Origin: Rhizobiaceae bacterium
GTDB lineage: Bacteria; Pseudomonadota; Alphaproteobacteria; Rhizobiales; Rhizobiaceae
DNA length: 64,000 nucleotides
Assembly (NCBI GenBank): GCA_019635755.1
Contig: JAHBYW010000010.1
Location: forward strand, 1 to 64,000
Reading direction: 5' to 3'
The position numbers and the translations under genes are program-made. The notes under the pieces are model-generated. The model saw only the letters and a list, made by a program, of their open reading frames with translations. It did no database searches and was not told where the DNA came from. This document shows, piece after piece, positions 28,219-37,853 of this stretch. The first letter of the stretch is position 1, and each line of letters starts with the position of its first letter.

Positions 28219-29350
28219 TCAGTCCAGGTCGGCGACAGGCTGGCCCGCGCCGCCCTCGATCCGCTGCGACAGCGACGCTTCCATGAACTCGTCCAGGTCT
28301 CCGTCCAGCACGCCCGACGGGTTGGTGCTCTCGGTGCCGGTGCGCAGGTCCTTCACGAGCTGGTAGGGCTGGAGCACGTAGGAGCGTATCTGGTGGCCCC
28401 AGCCGATCTCGGTCTTGGCGGCCTCGGTGGCGTTGGCCTCGGCCTCGCGCTTCTTCAGCTCCTCTTCGTAGAGCCTGGAACGCAGCATCTCCCACGCCTT
28501 GGCGCGGTTCTTGTGCTGTGAACGCTCCGCCTGGCAGGCCACCGCGATGCCGGTCGGGATGTGCGTGATGCGCACCGCCGAATCGGTCGTGTTGACGTGC
28601 TGCCCGCCCGCACCGGACGAGCGGTAGGTATCGATGCGGACTTCCGATTCCGGGATCACGATCTCGATCGAATCGTCCACCACGGGATAGACCCAGACGC
28701 TCGAGAACGACGTGTGGCGCCGCGCGTTGCTGTCGTAGGGCGAGATGCGGACGAGACGATGCACGCCCGATTCCGTCTTCAGCCAGCCATAGGCATTGTG
28801 CCCCTTGATGAGCACCGTCGCCGACTTGATGCCGGCCTCCTCGCCGTCATGGACCTCGAGGACCTCAACCTTGAAGCGACGGCGCTCGGCCCAGCGCGTG
28901 TACATGCGCAGCAGCATGTTCGCCCAGTCCTGGCTCTCGGTGCCGCCGGCGCCCGCGTGGATTTCGAGATAGGTGTCGTTTGAATCGGCCTCGCCCGACA
29001 GCAGAGTCTCGACCTGCCGCGCCTTGACCTCGCCCGACAGCGAGCGGATCGCGGCTTCCGCCTCGGCGACGATGGCCGCGTCGCCTTCTTCCTCGCCCAG
29101 CTCGATCAGGCCGATACTGTCTTCGAGCGCCTGTGTCATGCCCTTGACGCCGCGGATGCCGTCATCGAGGCCCTGCCGCTCGCGCATCAGCTTCTGCGCT
29201 TCCTGCGGATCGTTCCAGAGGTTGGGATCCTCGGCGCGGGAGTTCAGGTAGTCCAGTCGCTTCAGCGCCTGGTCCCAGTCAAAGATGCCTCCTCAGCAGG
29301 GTTATCGCCTGCCTGATTTCGTCGACAAGGTTCTCGGTTTCGGCGCGCAT
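28219..29350 (-). CDS. prfB: Peptide chain release factor 2 (programmed +1 frameshift)
   Basis: RF2 recognises UGA and UAA stop codons. Translation starts at ATG 29350 ([20 protein letters not shown]), runs 23 codons to an in-frame TGA at 29279-29281, and must shift +1 to continue [14 protein letters not shown]. The shift site is canonical: AGGAGG (29288-29293), three bases, then CTT-TGA-C. The full product is 376 residues. The catalytic [12 protein letters not shown] loop is intact and the SPF anticodon-like motif reads SPY. It lies downstream of the PBP1A gene and is convergent with the M23 gene. Confidence 0.96.
29279..29293 (-). promoter_or_regulatory. prfB autoregulatory +1 frameshift site
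   Basis: The internal SD-like AGGAGG stands three bases upstream of the slippery CTT followed by TGA-C, the known layout by which low RF2 levels promote frameshifting and so restore RF2 synthesis. Confidence 0.93.
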
Positions 29351-29476
29351 CGGAAGCGCTGCTCCTTGTTGCTTGGGGGCGGAAGGTCCGGCCGGCCCAT
29401 ATAGGAAGGGCTCCGCCGGCTGTAAAGCGAAATGGCCGGCGCCATGGCGCCGGCCATCGGTGAACGGGCTTTGACT

Positions 29477-31921
29477 TCAGTACAGTCCGCCGGAGCCTTC
29501 GCTGATGGCCTTGTTAGCCTGCGGCGAGATGGCTTCGCCATATTCGCCCATGCCCTCCTCGCCCATGCCGATCACCCAGTAGGTGTCGGCCGGGCCGGTG
29601 CCGGGCTTGAAGGCTTCCATGATCGTGCCGGCCTCGCCCTCGGAGGCGCGCATGCCGGTCTTCCGGTTGATCGCGATCAGCTTCATCCCCTCGGGAATGC
29701 GGAAGTCGACGATCGGCTGGTCCTTCAGCGCCTCGGCCATGAACTCCTTGAAGATCGGAGCCGCGAGGCCGCCACCGGTGATGCCCTTGCCCAGCGGCTG
29801 CGGCTTGTCGTAGCCGATGTACAGGCCCACCACGAGGTTCGGCGTGTAGCCGACGAACCAGGCGTCCTTCTCGTCGTTGGTCGTGCCGGTCTTGCCGGCA
29901 ATCGGGCGCCCGAGCTCGGCCAGCGTCACGGCCGTGCCGCGCTGGATGACGCCTTCCATCATCGAGGTGATCTGGTAGGCCGTCATCGGGTCGAGCACCT
30001 GCTCGGCATTGTCCACGAGTTCCGGCTCGGCCTGGTCGTCCCAGACCTTGGCGACGCAGCCCTCGCAGCCGCGCTCGTCGTGCTTGAACACGGTCTTGCC
30101 GTAGCGGTCCTGGATGCGGTCGATCAGCGACGGCTTGATCTGCCGCCCGCCATTGGCCATCACCGCGTAGGCCGAGACCATACGCATCACCGTGGTCTCG
30201 CCCGAGCCCAGCGAGTTCGCCAGCACCGGAAGCATCTTGTCGTAGACGCCGAAGCGCTCGGCATATTCGGCGACCAGCTTCATGCCCATGTCGTTGGCGA
30301 GGCGGACCGTCATCAGGTTGCGCGACCGCTCGATGCCGGCGCGCAGCGTGGACGGACCGGCCGGCTTGCCGTCGTAGTTCTTCGGCGACCAGGTCGTATT
30401 GCCGATCTTGACGGTGATCGGCGCGTCGAGCACCACCGAGGCCGGCGTGTAGCCATTGTCCAGCGCCGCCGCGTAGACGAACGGCTTGAACGAGGAACCC
30501 GGCTGCCGCATGGCCTGCGTCGCGCGGTTGAACTCGGAATCCGAGAACGAGAAGCCGCCGACGATCGCCAGCACGCGGCCGGTGTGCGGGTCCATCGCCA
30601 CCATGCCGCCGCTCACCTCCGGCAGCTGGCGCAGCGAATAGCTGGTCTCGGTGCCCTCGATCTTCTCGACGAACACCACGTCGCCGGCTTTAAGCACCTC
30701 CGCGGGCGACTTCGCCTTCAGCGACTTGCCGTCCTGCTTGTAGCGCATGGCCCAGCTCATGTCGTCTGCGGCCACCGACCCGGTGTCGCGGGTCGCGGAC
30801 ACCTCGCCCGACACTTCGCGGCCGGGCTGGATGCCGACGGACAGGCCCGAATCGGAGCTCGCCAGAACGACGGCCAGCTTCCACTCGGGAACGTCGGCCA
30901 GGCCCTTGACCTCGGCCAGCGCGGTGCCCCAGTCGCCGCTGATGTCGATGTTCGTCCGCGGCCCGCGATAGCCGCGCAGCCGGTCGAAGCGCTGCAGACC
31001 GTTCTGCATGGCCGTGCGAGCGATCAGCTGCAGGTGCGGATCGATCGTGCTGCGCACCGACAGCCCGCCCTCGTAGAGCGCGTCCTCGCCGTAGCGCGCG
31101 ATGATCTCGCGGCGGACCTCCTCGGTGAAGTACTCGCCGGCGAACATGTAGGTGCCGTTGCGGCGCGGCTTGACGCCGAGGCCCTCGGCCTTGGCCTTCT
31201 CGCCTTCTTCGGCCGACACGTAGCCGTTCTCGACCATCTGGTCGATCACCCAGTTGCGGCGCTCGATCGCGCGCTCCGTGTACTTGAACGGGTGGTAGTT
31301 GGAGGGGCCCTTGGGCAGCGCCGCGAGATACGCTGTCTCGGCGATGGTCAGCTCGTTGACCGACTTGTCGAAGTAGGTGAGCGCGGCGCCCGCGATGCCG
31401 TAAGCGCCGAGGCCGAAGAAGATCTCGTTGAGGTAGAGCTCGAAGATCCTGTCCTTGGAATAGGCCTGCTCGATGCGGAAGGAGAGCAGCGCCTCCTTCA
31501 CCTTGCGCTCATAGGTCTGGTCCTTGGTCAGCAGGAAGTTCTTCGCGACCTGCTGGGTGATCGTCGATGCGCCCTGCCGGCTTCCCGTCTGGACGTTGGC
31601 GACGATCGCGCGCGCCAGGCCCATCATGTCGATGCCGGGGTGGTTGTAGAAATTCTTGTCCTCGGCGGAGAGGAAGGCAGCCTTGACGCGGTCCGGCACG
31701 GCCTGGATCGGCAGGTACAGCCGGCGCTCGCGGGCGAACTCGCCCATCAGCGCGCCGTCCGAGGCGTGCACGCGCGTCGTCACCGCCGGCTCGTAGCGGG
31801 CCAGCACCTGGTAGTCCGGCAGGTCCTTCGAGATGCTGCCGACATAGATGCCGACCACGGCGGCCGCGGCCAGCGCGAAGAACACGCCGATGCCGAAGAA
31901 ATATCCGATGAGACGTATCAT
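29477..31921 (-). CDS. mrcA: Penicillin-binding protein 1A (bifunctional)
   Basis: An 814-residue class A PBP that polymerises and cross-links peptidoglycan. It has an N-terminal membrane anchor (FFGIGVFFALAAAAVVGIYVG), a GT51 glycosyltransferase domain (EDKNFYNHPGID, QGASTITQQVAKNFLL), an OB-like insert (~330-440) and a transpeptidase with PGSSFKPF (SxxK), ERSRNL (SxN) and IAGKTGTTND (KTG). ATG 31921 follows GGAGCGGGA; the frame is open further upstream but without family sequence. It stands between the amidase and prfB on the same strand, a common alphaproteobacterial order. Confidence 0.95.
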   Translation of the reverse strand: MIRLIGYFFGIGVFFALAAAAVVGIYVGSISKDLPDYQVLARYEPAVTTRVHASDGALMGEFARERRLYLPIQAVPDRVKAAFLSAEDKNFYNHPGIDMMGLARAIVANVQTGSRQGASTITQQVAKNFLLTKDQTYERKVKEALLSFRIEQAYSKDRIFELYLNEIFFGLGAYGIAGAALTYFDKSVNELTIAETAYLAALPKGPSNYHPFKYTERAIERRNWVIDQMVENGYVSAEEGEKAKAEGLGVKPRRNGTYMFAGEYFTEEVRREIIARYGEDALYEGGLSVRSTIDPHLQLIARTAMQNGLQRFDRLRGYRGPRTNIDISGDWGTALAEVKGLADVPEWKLAVVLASSDSGLSVGIQPGREVSGEVSATRDTGSVAADDMSWAMRYKQDGKSLKAKSPAEVLKAGDVVFVEKIEGTETSYSLRQLPEVSGGMVAMDPHTGRVLAIVGGFSFSDSEFNRATQAMRQPGSSFKPFVYAAALDNGYTPASVVLDAPITVKIGNTTWSPKNYDGKPAGPSTLRAGIERSRNLMTVRLANDMGMKLVAEYAERFGVYDKMLPVLANSLGSGETTVMRMVSAYAVMANGGRQIKPSLIDRIQDRYGKTVFKHDERGCEGCVAKVWDDQAEPELVDNAEQVLDPMTAYQITSMMEGVIQRGTAVTLAELGRPIAGKTGTTNDEKDAWFVGYTPNLVVGLYIGYDKPQPLGKGITGGGLAAPIFKEFMAEALKDQPIVDFRIPEGMKLIAINRKTGMRASEGEAGTIMEAFKPGTGPADTYWVIGMGEEGMGEYGEAISPQANKAISEGSGGLY

Positions 31922-32135
31922 TCCCGCTCCATTCCGAGGGAGGCGGTCCTGTGACGGATCAGCCAGCAAATGGCAACCCGACCGAACCGGTCCGCCCGGT
32001 ACAGGTGAACAGTTGTGCCGAGCTTGTGGGGAAAATACGGCAGCGCGGCGACGCGGGTTCCCGAATTCGGGACAAAGTGATGCAGTGTGGTCGAAGCGCA
32101 ACGCTCCGGAGCGCGGAAAGCGAGCGCTCGCGCTC

Positions 32136-33392
32136 TCACCCGCCCTGCCCGCCCTTGGCCTCGGCGAACGCGGCGATGGCGTCGATGATGCGGTCGGCCG
32201 CCTTGCCGCGCCATTCCTCGCTCTTCAGCTGCTCCTCGTCCTTGGCGTTGGAGAGGTAGCCGAGTTCGACCAGGACCGACGGCACGTCCGGCGCGCGGAG
32301 CACGCGGAAACCCGCCGAGCGGTGGGGATTGTTGATCAGCTCGACGCTGGTCGACAGCTTGCCCACGAGCGAACGCGCGAACTGCACTGAGAAACTGTGC
32401 GTCTCGCGGCGGATCAGGTCGACGAGGATGTCGGCAACCTGCGGATTTTCCTCGCCGAGCTCGATGCCGGCGAGCTTGTCCGACTGGTTCTCGCGATGCG
32501 CGGTCTCGGCCGCCTCGGCGTCCGACGCCTTGTCGGAGACCGTATAGACGGTCGCGCCGCGCACGCCCTTGAGGCGAATCGTGTCGGCATGGATGGAGAT
32601 GAACAGGTCGGCCTCGTGCTGGCGGGCGATGACCACGCGCTCGTCCAGGCTCAGGAACTCGTCCTTCTCGCGCGTCATGACCACGGCATATTCGCCGAGG
32701 TCGAGGAGCTTCTTCCTCAGCTCGAAGGCGAACGCCAGCGTGATCGACTTCTCGACCGTGCCGCCGGCGCTCTCGGCGCCGCCGTCGATGCCGCCGTGGC
32801 CCGGGTCGATGACAATGGTGAACTTGCGCCCCTCGCGGGTGTCGGCGGAGTGGCCGAGGCGGTCGCCCTTGCGCGCCGCAGGCGTCGAACCCGTCGTCTC
32901 CGTCTGGTCGGCCAGCAGCGCCTCGAACTTCCTCTCGGAGGCCGCGGCCAGGTCGACGACCAGCCGGTGGCCGAAGCCGCCATCGTTCTCAAGCACGTCG
33001 AGCTTCTCGACCTCGAACGGGCCGCTGGAGCTCAGAATCAGGCGGGACGCGCCCTCGCCCAGGCTGCCGAAGCGCACGTTGTCGACCAGTCCGCGCGCTG
33101 CAAGTTCGGCCGGATCGACGAGGAACTCGGTGTCGGGAAGGTCGATGACGATCCGGTGCGGGCTGCGCAGCAGGAACCATTTGAGGTCGGGTTCCTTGTC
33201 GAACTGCAGCACGACGCGCGTGCGCACCGCGTCCCCTGCCATCTTGAAACCGGATGCTGTGAGGCCCGGCGCATCGGCCGCGAACGCCTGTGCGGCAAGC
33301 GCAAACGCCAGGACGGGGGCGGCAAGCGCCGCCCTCAACAGACCCCCGAATGGGCTGGACCTACCCGTCATGCTCGCGTCCGCGACCCGCAT
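32136..33392 (-). CDS. amiC: N-acetylmuramoyl-L-alanine amidase, AmiC type
   Basis: Periplasmic zinc amidase of about 418 residues that splits daughter-cell peptidoglycan. It has a signal peptide (LLRAALAAPVLAFALAAQAFAADAPG), an AMIN domain (about 35-150) and a C-terminal Amidase_3 domain with IVIDPGHGGIDGGA (zinc His), SIHAD (zinc His) and ELGYLSN (catalytic Glu). Starts at 33392 or 33371 both precede the signal peptide. It is divergent from rne over a long leader region. Confidence 0.93.
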   Translation of the reverse strand: MRVADASMTGRSSPFGGLLRAALAAPVLAFALAAQAFAADAPGLTASGFKMAGDAVRTRVVLQFDKEPDLKWFLLRSPHRIVIDLPDTEFLVDPAELAARGLVDNVRFGSLGEGASRLILSSSGPFEVEKLDVLENDGGFGHRLVVDLAAASERKFEALLADQTETTGSTPAARKGDRLGHSADTREGRKFTIVIDPGHGGIDGGAESAGGTVEKSITLAFAFELRKKLLDLGEYAVVMTREKDEFLSLDERVVIARQHEADLFISIHADTIRLKGVRGATVYTVSDKASDAEAAETAHRENQSDKLAGIELGEENPQVADILVDLIRRETHSFSVQFARSLVGKLSTSVELINNPHRSAGFRVLRAPDVPSVLVELGYLSNAKDEEQLKSEEWRGKAADRIIDAIAAFAEAKGGQGG

Positions 33393-33973
33393 ACCCGCAC
33401 GAAATGTATTAGCGACTGGTAGTGGCTTATAGTTAACCAACACTTTCCCGAAGCGCTGGCCGGTCCTTTTTGCCGGCATCGAAATCGGGGTTGCTATCGC
33501 ATGCATCAAATCATAAAAGCGGCGTCGGGCCACTGCAATGCCCGGGACCGGTTACGGATGCCGTTTACCCCCTGAAAGGGAGTCGGCAATAACGACGGAT
33601 CCAGCCGCGGATGGCGCGGCGGGCAGGTGTTCCCGAAGATTTCGGCAAGGCGTCCGGTGGCGCGGTACGGCTTGTTTCGAGGAAACGGGCGGAATGCGAG
33701 TTCCGCACCGGCTCATTGTGAGCGAATTGGTCGGTCCGGCATCCCAAGCCGGGCCAGTTTGAAACGGTTCCGCAGAGGACATTGATGCCTTCAGGCGCAA
33801 CACTGGAAAAGCCGGCTTTACCCCGCGCCATGATGGCCGCGGGCGGCTCGACCAGCGCCGGCCGGGCACGTCCCGCGGACTCTGACACATCCGGCAGACC
33901 GGCGTCATGAGGATATTCGCGGGCGTCACTGTTCCGCTCCTCCCGCCCGTCCTGGCCGGGAGGAAACGATTAA
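33393..33973. other. Non-coding region between amiC and rne (rne leader)
   Basis: About 580 bp with no convincing gene. It must hold the divergent promoters and, probably, a long rne 5' leader; RNase E genes are commonly autoregulated through such leaders. A small CCCCTGAAAGGG hairpin lies near 33570. I see no clear consensus promoter or protein frame. Confidence 0.5.
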
Positions 33974-36793
33974 ATGCCCAACAAGATGCTGATAGACGCC
34001 TCCCACCCGGAGGAAACGCGGGTCGTCGTCACCCGCGGTAACCGTATCGAAGAATTCGATTTCGAATCCCAGGACAAGAAGCAGCTCAAAGGAAACATCT
34101 ACCTCGCCCGCGTGACGCGGGTGGAGCCGTCCCTGCAGGCCGCCTTCGTCGAGTATGGCGGCAACCGCCACGGTTTCCTGGCCTTCAGCGAAATCCATCC
34201 CGACTACTATCAGATCCCGGTCGCCGACCGGCAGGCGCTGCTGCGCGCCGAGGCCGAGGCGCATGAGGACGAGGACGAGGACGAGGACGGCGAAGGCCGC
34301 CACGACCGCAATCGCGGACGCCGGCGCCGTCGCGGCGGCCGGCATCGCGACCGCCATGCCGGCGGCGAGCGCACCGGTGCGGGGGATGGCGACGAGGCCC
34401 AGGCCGCCGCCGGCGCGGAAGCCGCAGGCCATGAGGACGCATCCGACGGCGACGTCACGCTGACCGCCGACACGGCCGCACTGGTCGGCGCGGCGGAGGA
34501 CGGGGACGCCGGTCCGAACACGGAAGCCGAAGCGGTCGAGACCGCGGCGGCGCTGCCGGACGACGGCGAGGACCAAGACGACGACGGGCGCGACAAGGGC
34601 GGCTCGATCGCCGCGGCCGTCGACGCCGACGTGATCTCGGAAAGCGCCGAGACGGTTGAGACGGCGGAGCGCAGCCCGGAAGCCGCCGAGGGTGGCGAAC
34701 CCGACGCCGACCACGGCACCGTCGAGGAAGTGGCGCCGCCGAACGGCGGCGAGAGCGAGGTCGAATCGGTCGGCGCGGAAGATGCGCTGGAGGAGATTCG
34801 CGAGCGGCGGCGTCCGATGCGCCGCCAGTACAAGATCCAGGAAGTCATCAAGCGGCGGCAGATCCTGCTGGTGCAGGTGGTCAAGGAGGAGCGCGGCAAC
34901 AAGGGCGCGGCGCTCACCACCTATCTGTCGCTCGCCGGCCGGTACTCCGTGCTGATGCCCAACACGGCGCGCGGAGGTGGCATCTCCCGCAAGATCACCA
35001 ATGCGCAGGACCGCAAGCGCCTGAAGGACGTGGTGAAGGACCTCGACGTGCCGGAGGGCATGGGCGTTATCCTGCGCACCGCCGGCGAAAGCCGCACCAA
35101 GGCCGAGATCAAGCGCGACTACGAATATCTGATGCGCATGTGGGAGACGGTGCGTAACACGACGCTCCAGTCGACCGCCCCTGCCCTCGTCTACGAGGAA
35201 GGCTCGCTGATCAAGCGTTCGGTGCGCGACCTCTACAACAAGGACATCGACGAGATCCTCGTCGCCGGCGACGACGGCTACCGCGAGGCCAAGGATTTCA
35301 TGCGCATGCTGATGCCCAGCCATGCGAAGGTGGTCCAGCCCTATCGCGACACCGTGCCGATCTTCGCACGCAACGGCATCGAGGCGCAGCTTGACCGCAT
35401 GCTGCAGCCGCAGGTCACGCTGCGCTCGGGCGGCTACATCATCATCAACCAGACCGAGGCGCTCGTCTCCATCGACGTGAACTCGGGCCGTTCGACGCGC
35501 GAGCACTCGATCGAGGACACGGCGCTCCAGACCAATCTGGAAGCGGCCGAGGAGGTCGCCCGGCAGCTTCGGCTGCGCGACCTCGCCGGCCTGATCGTCA
35601 TCGACTTCATCGACATGGAGGAGAACCGGAACAACCGGTCCGTCGAGAAGAAGCTGAAGGACTGCCTGAAGAACGACCGCGCGCGCATCCAGGTCGGCCG
35701 CATTTCGCATTTCGGCCTTCTCGAGATGTCGCGACAGCGTATCCGGGCATCGGTGTTGGAATCGACCATGAAGCCGTGCCCGCATTGCGGCGGCACGGGG
35801 CACGTCCGCTCCGATTCGTCGGTGGCGCTGCACGTCGTGCGCGCGATCGAGGAGTTCCTTCTCAAGGATTCGCGCAGCCACATCACGGTCAAGACGCCGG
35901 CGGCGACGGCGCTCTACGTGCTGAACCACAAGCGGACCAAGCTGGTCGAGCTGGAGACGCGTTTCGCGGTGACGATCACTCTGGAGGCCGACGAGACGCT
36001 CGGCGCCCAGCACTACCAGATCTTCCGCGGAGCGGTCGCCGAGAAGCCGGCGAACTTCGTGCCGGCGGCACCGCCGGCGCCGGCTGAGGAACCGGAGGAA
36101 ATCGAGGTCGAGGTGGTGGAAGCGGAGGACGCCGAGGAGGTGTCGGCCGACCGTCCCGAGCGCACCGAGCGCGCCGAACGCGGCAATGCAGGCGGCGAGA
36201 ACGGCGATGGCCACCGCGACCGCAAGCGGCGGCGGCGGCGCCGCCGCGGCGGACGCGATCGCGATCACGACGGCGCACCGGGCGAGCAGCGTGCCGCTGC
36301 GACGACGGGCCAGGACGACGCCGGCACCGATGCGTCGGACGACGACGATGCGGCGGACGCCGACGGCGAGGAGAGCACCAGCCAGCCGGCGAACGCGGCT
36401 GCCGACGCCAATGGCGACGACCGCAAGAAGCGGCGGCGCGGCAAGCGTGGCGGCCGGCGCAATCGAGGGCGCGATGGCGAAGGCGAGGACGCGTCCGCGC
36501 CGGATGCTGTGGCGGATGCCGATGTCGAGGCGTCTGGCGATGACGACGGCGAGGAGGCTCCGGCCGCCGAGCCCGTCCGGTCGATCGCGGCCGATGCAGC
36601 GGCGCCTGCCGTCGCTCAGGCTGTGAGCCAGGAGATCGCCGTGCCGGAGGCCGCGGTCGAACCGGAGCGGCCCTCACGCCGCCGCCCGGCTGCCGAAGGC
36701 CCGGTGGAACCGGTCGTGTCGTCCACCGGCGCGGCTCCCGAGGCCGAGGCGCCCAAGAAGGGCGGCTGGTGGCAGCGGAAGGGCTTCTTCTAG
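33974..36793 (+). CDS. rne: Ribonuclease E
   Basis: A 939-residue endoribonuclease, the core of the RNA degradosome. The S1 domain starts at about residue 36, but is split by an acidic and arginine-rich insertion of about 190 residues (~90-280) before resuming at RQYKIQEVIKRRQILLVQVV. Catalytic aspartates D501 (SIDVNSG) and D544 (VIDFIDM) are 43 residues apart as in E. coli, and the Zn-link CPHC is C602/C605. The disordered C-terminal half is rich in acidic and Arg tracts and ends GGWWQRKGFF. A GGAGG lies 10 nt before ATG. Confidence 0.96.
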   Translation: MPNKMLIDASHPEETRVVVTRGNRIEEFDFESQDKKQLKGNIYLARVTRVEPSLQAAFVEYGGNRHGFLAFSEIHPDYYQIPVADRQALLRAEAEAHEDEDEDEDGEGRHDRNRGRRRRRGGRHRDRHAGGERTGAGDGDEAQAAAGAEAAGHEDASDGDVTLTADTAALVGAAEDGDAGPNTEAEAVETAAALPDDGEDQDDDGRDKGGSIAAAVDADVISESAETVETAERSPEAAEGGEPDADHGTVEEVAPPNGGESEVESVGAEDALEEIRERRRPMRRQYKIQEVIKRRQILLVQVVKEERGNKGAALTTYLSLAGRYSVLMPNTARGGGISRKITNAQDRKRLKDVVKDLDVPEGMGVILRTAGESRTKAEIKRDYEYLMRMWETVRNTTLQSTAPALVYEEGSLIKRSVRDLYNKDIDEILVAGDDGYREAKDFMRMLMPSHAKVVQPYRDTVPIFARNGIEAQLDRMLQPQVTLRSGGYIIINQTEALVSIDVNSGRSTREHSIEDTALQTNLEAAEEVARQLRLRDLAGLIVIDFIDMEENRNNRSVEKKLKDCLKNDRARIQVGRISHFGLLEMSRQRIRASVLESTMKPCPHCGGTGHVRSDSSVALHVVRAIEEFLLKDSRSHITVKTPAATALYVLNHKRTKLVELETRFAVTITLEADETLGAQHYQIFRGAVAEKPANFVPAAPPAPAEEPEEIEVEVVEAEDAEEVSADRPERTERAERGNAGGENGDGHRDRKRRRRRRRGGRDRDHDGAPGEQRAAATTGQDDAGTDASDDDDAADADGEESTSQPANAAADANGDDRKKRRRGKRGGRRNRGRDGEGEDASAPDAVADADVEASGDDDGEEAPAAEPVRSIAADAAAPAVAQAVSQEIAVPEAAVEPERPSRRRPAAEGPVEPVVSSTGAAPEAEAPKKGGWWQRKGFF

Positions 36794-36906
36794 AGCATGG
36801 TGCCGCAAGGTGGCTTCACCTTGCGTCGCACAAATGCTGCGAAAACAACGCGATAGATCATGATCCTGTCGGAAGGCCGCAACGCACCTTAGGGATCATG
36901 GTCTAG
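36793..36906. repeat. Two-hairpin intergenic repeat, copy B
   Basis: It begins at the rne stop codon and matches copy A (28099-28214) in order and spacing: a first hairpin CGCAAGGTG/CACCTTGCG, then AACAACGCGATAGATCATGATC, and the end GGATCATGGTCTAG. It may act as an mRNA 3' end, as terminators with long T-runs are absent. Confidence 0.8.
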
Positions 36907-36997
36907 CCCCCTCGCGGGCAGGTTTACCGAGGCGGCTCCGACAGGCGCCGCCTCGACCTTCACATGCCCCCGACGCCCTTGTCCCCCTGCCGAGCCG

Positions 36998-37843
36998 TCA
37001 GCCCGCGGTGCCGCCGAGACGGTCGCGGATGAAGCCACGCTCGCGCGCTATCCCCTCCCATTCGCCCGGCGCATCGCTGTCGAAGATGAGCGTGTACGGA
37101 CCCGAATAGCCCGCCGCCTCCGCAACATCCACGCAGCGGCCGTAGTCTGCTTCGTCCATCGCGCCGCCGCCGAAGCTAGCCTTGGCGTGGCAGATCGAGG
37201 CACGGCCGAAGATCCGCGCCAGCGCGTCATATTTGCCGGGTCCGGTCCAGTTGCCGAAATCGCCGTTGAGGCCGACCTTGCCCTCGGTCCGGTCGAGAAG
37301 GTCGTGCACGAGGTCCGGCGTCGACAGCAGGTCGAACCAGTTCTCGGTCACCAGCTTCACCGAATAGCCGGCGGCGCCGGCCGCGATCCGGTTCAGGCCG
37401 TCGGCGGCCAGGGCCAGCGCGTCGTCGCTCGGCTTCTGCTTGCCCGCGATGATGCGCGCATTCTCCGCGCCCAGCTCCTCCGCCACGCCGACCCAGCCGC
37501 CGATCCACTCCGCGTCCCGCGCCGAGGTCGCGGGATCGCTGAGGTCGCCGGCCTCGATCAGCAGGGTCTGCAGCCTCACCCCCGCCGCCTGCAGCGACGC
37601 GCGCAGGTCGGCGAGGTAGGCGCGGTCGCGCGACGGCAGGTGGAACGAACAGATCTCCAGCCGGTGCACGTCGTGGGCGGCGATCTCCCCAGGCAGATCG
37701 AGCAGCGCCACATGCGCCGGCCCGAACGTTTCCTGCGCAACCGGGACCGCGTCCGTCGTCAGGTCGTGCGGGTGGGTGGTCCCCAGCCGGCGGTGGAGCG
37801 ACCAGCTCGACACCGCGATCCGCATCTTCTCGTCGAACGGCAT
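36998..37843 (-). CDS. Sugar phosphate isomerase/epimerase-like TIM-barrel protein
   Basis: A 281-residue protein of the xylose-isomerase-like TIM-barrel superfamily. Recognisable segments are MRIAVSSWSLHRRLG, LEICSFHLPSRD, LQTLLIEAGDLSD, KLVTENWFDL and VGLNGDFGNWTGPGKYD, with E and D positions typical of the metal site. Substrate unknown. It lies 10 bp downstream of the aminotransferase gene and is probably in the same operon. Confidence 0.83.
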   Translation of the reverse strand: MPFDEKMRIAVSSWSLHRRLGTTHPHDLTTDAVPVAQETFGPAHVALLDLPGEIAAHDVHRLEICSFHLPSRDRAYLADLRASLQAAGVRLQTLLIEAGDLSDPATSARDAEWIGGWVGVAEELGAENARIIAGKQKPSDDALALAADGLNRIAAGAAGYSVKLVTENWFDLLSTPDLVHDLLDRTEGKVGLNGDFGNWTGPGKYDALARIFGRASICHAKASFGGGAMDEADYGRCVDVAEAAGYSGPYTLIFDSDAPGEWEGIARERGFIRDRLGGTAG

Positions 37844-37853
37844 GAAACCCTCC

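Noticed and set aside
29432-31954. An 840-codon open frame antisense to the PBP1A gene
   Set aside because: It mirrors the codon structure of the true gene, has low-complexity Arg/Leu/Ala composition and no family motifs; PBP1A has all catalytic motifs.
33926-36268. A 780-codon open frame antisense to rne
   Set aside because: Composition is a reflection of Asp/Glu-rich codons of RNase E; no recognisable domain.
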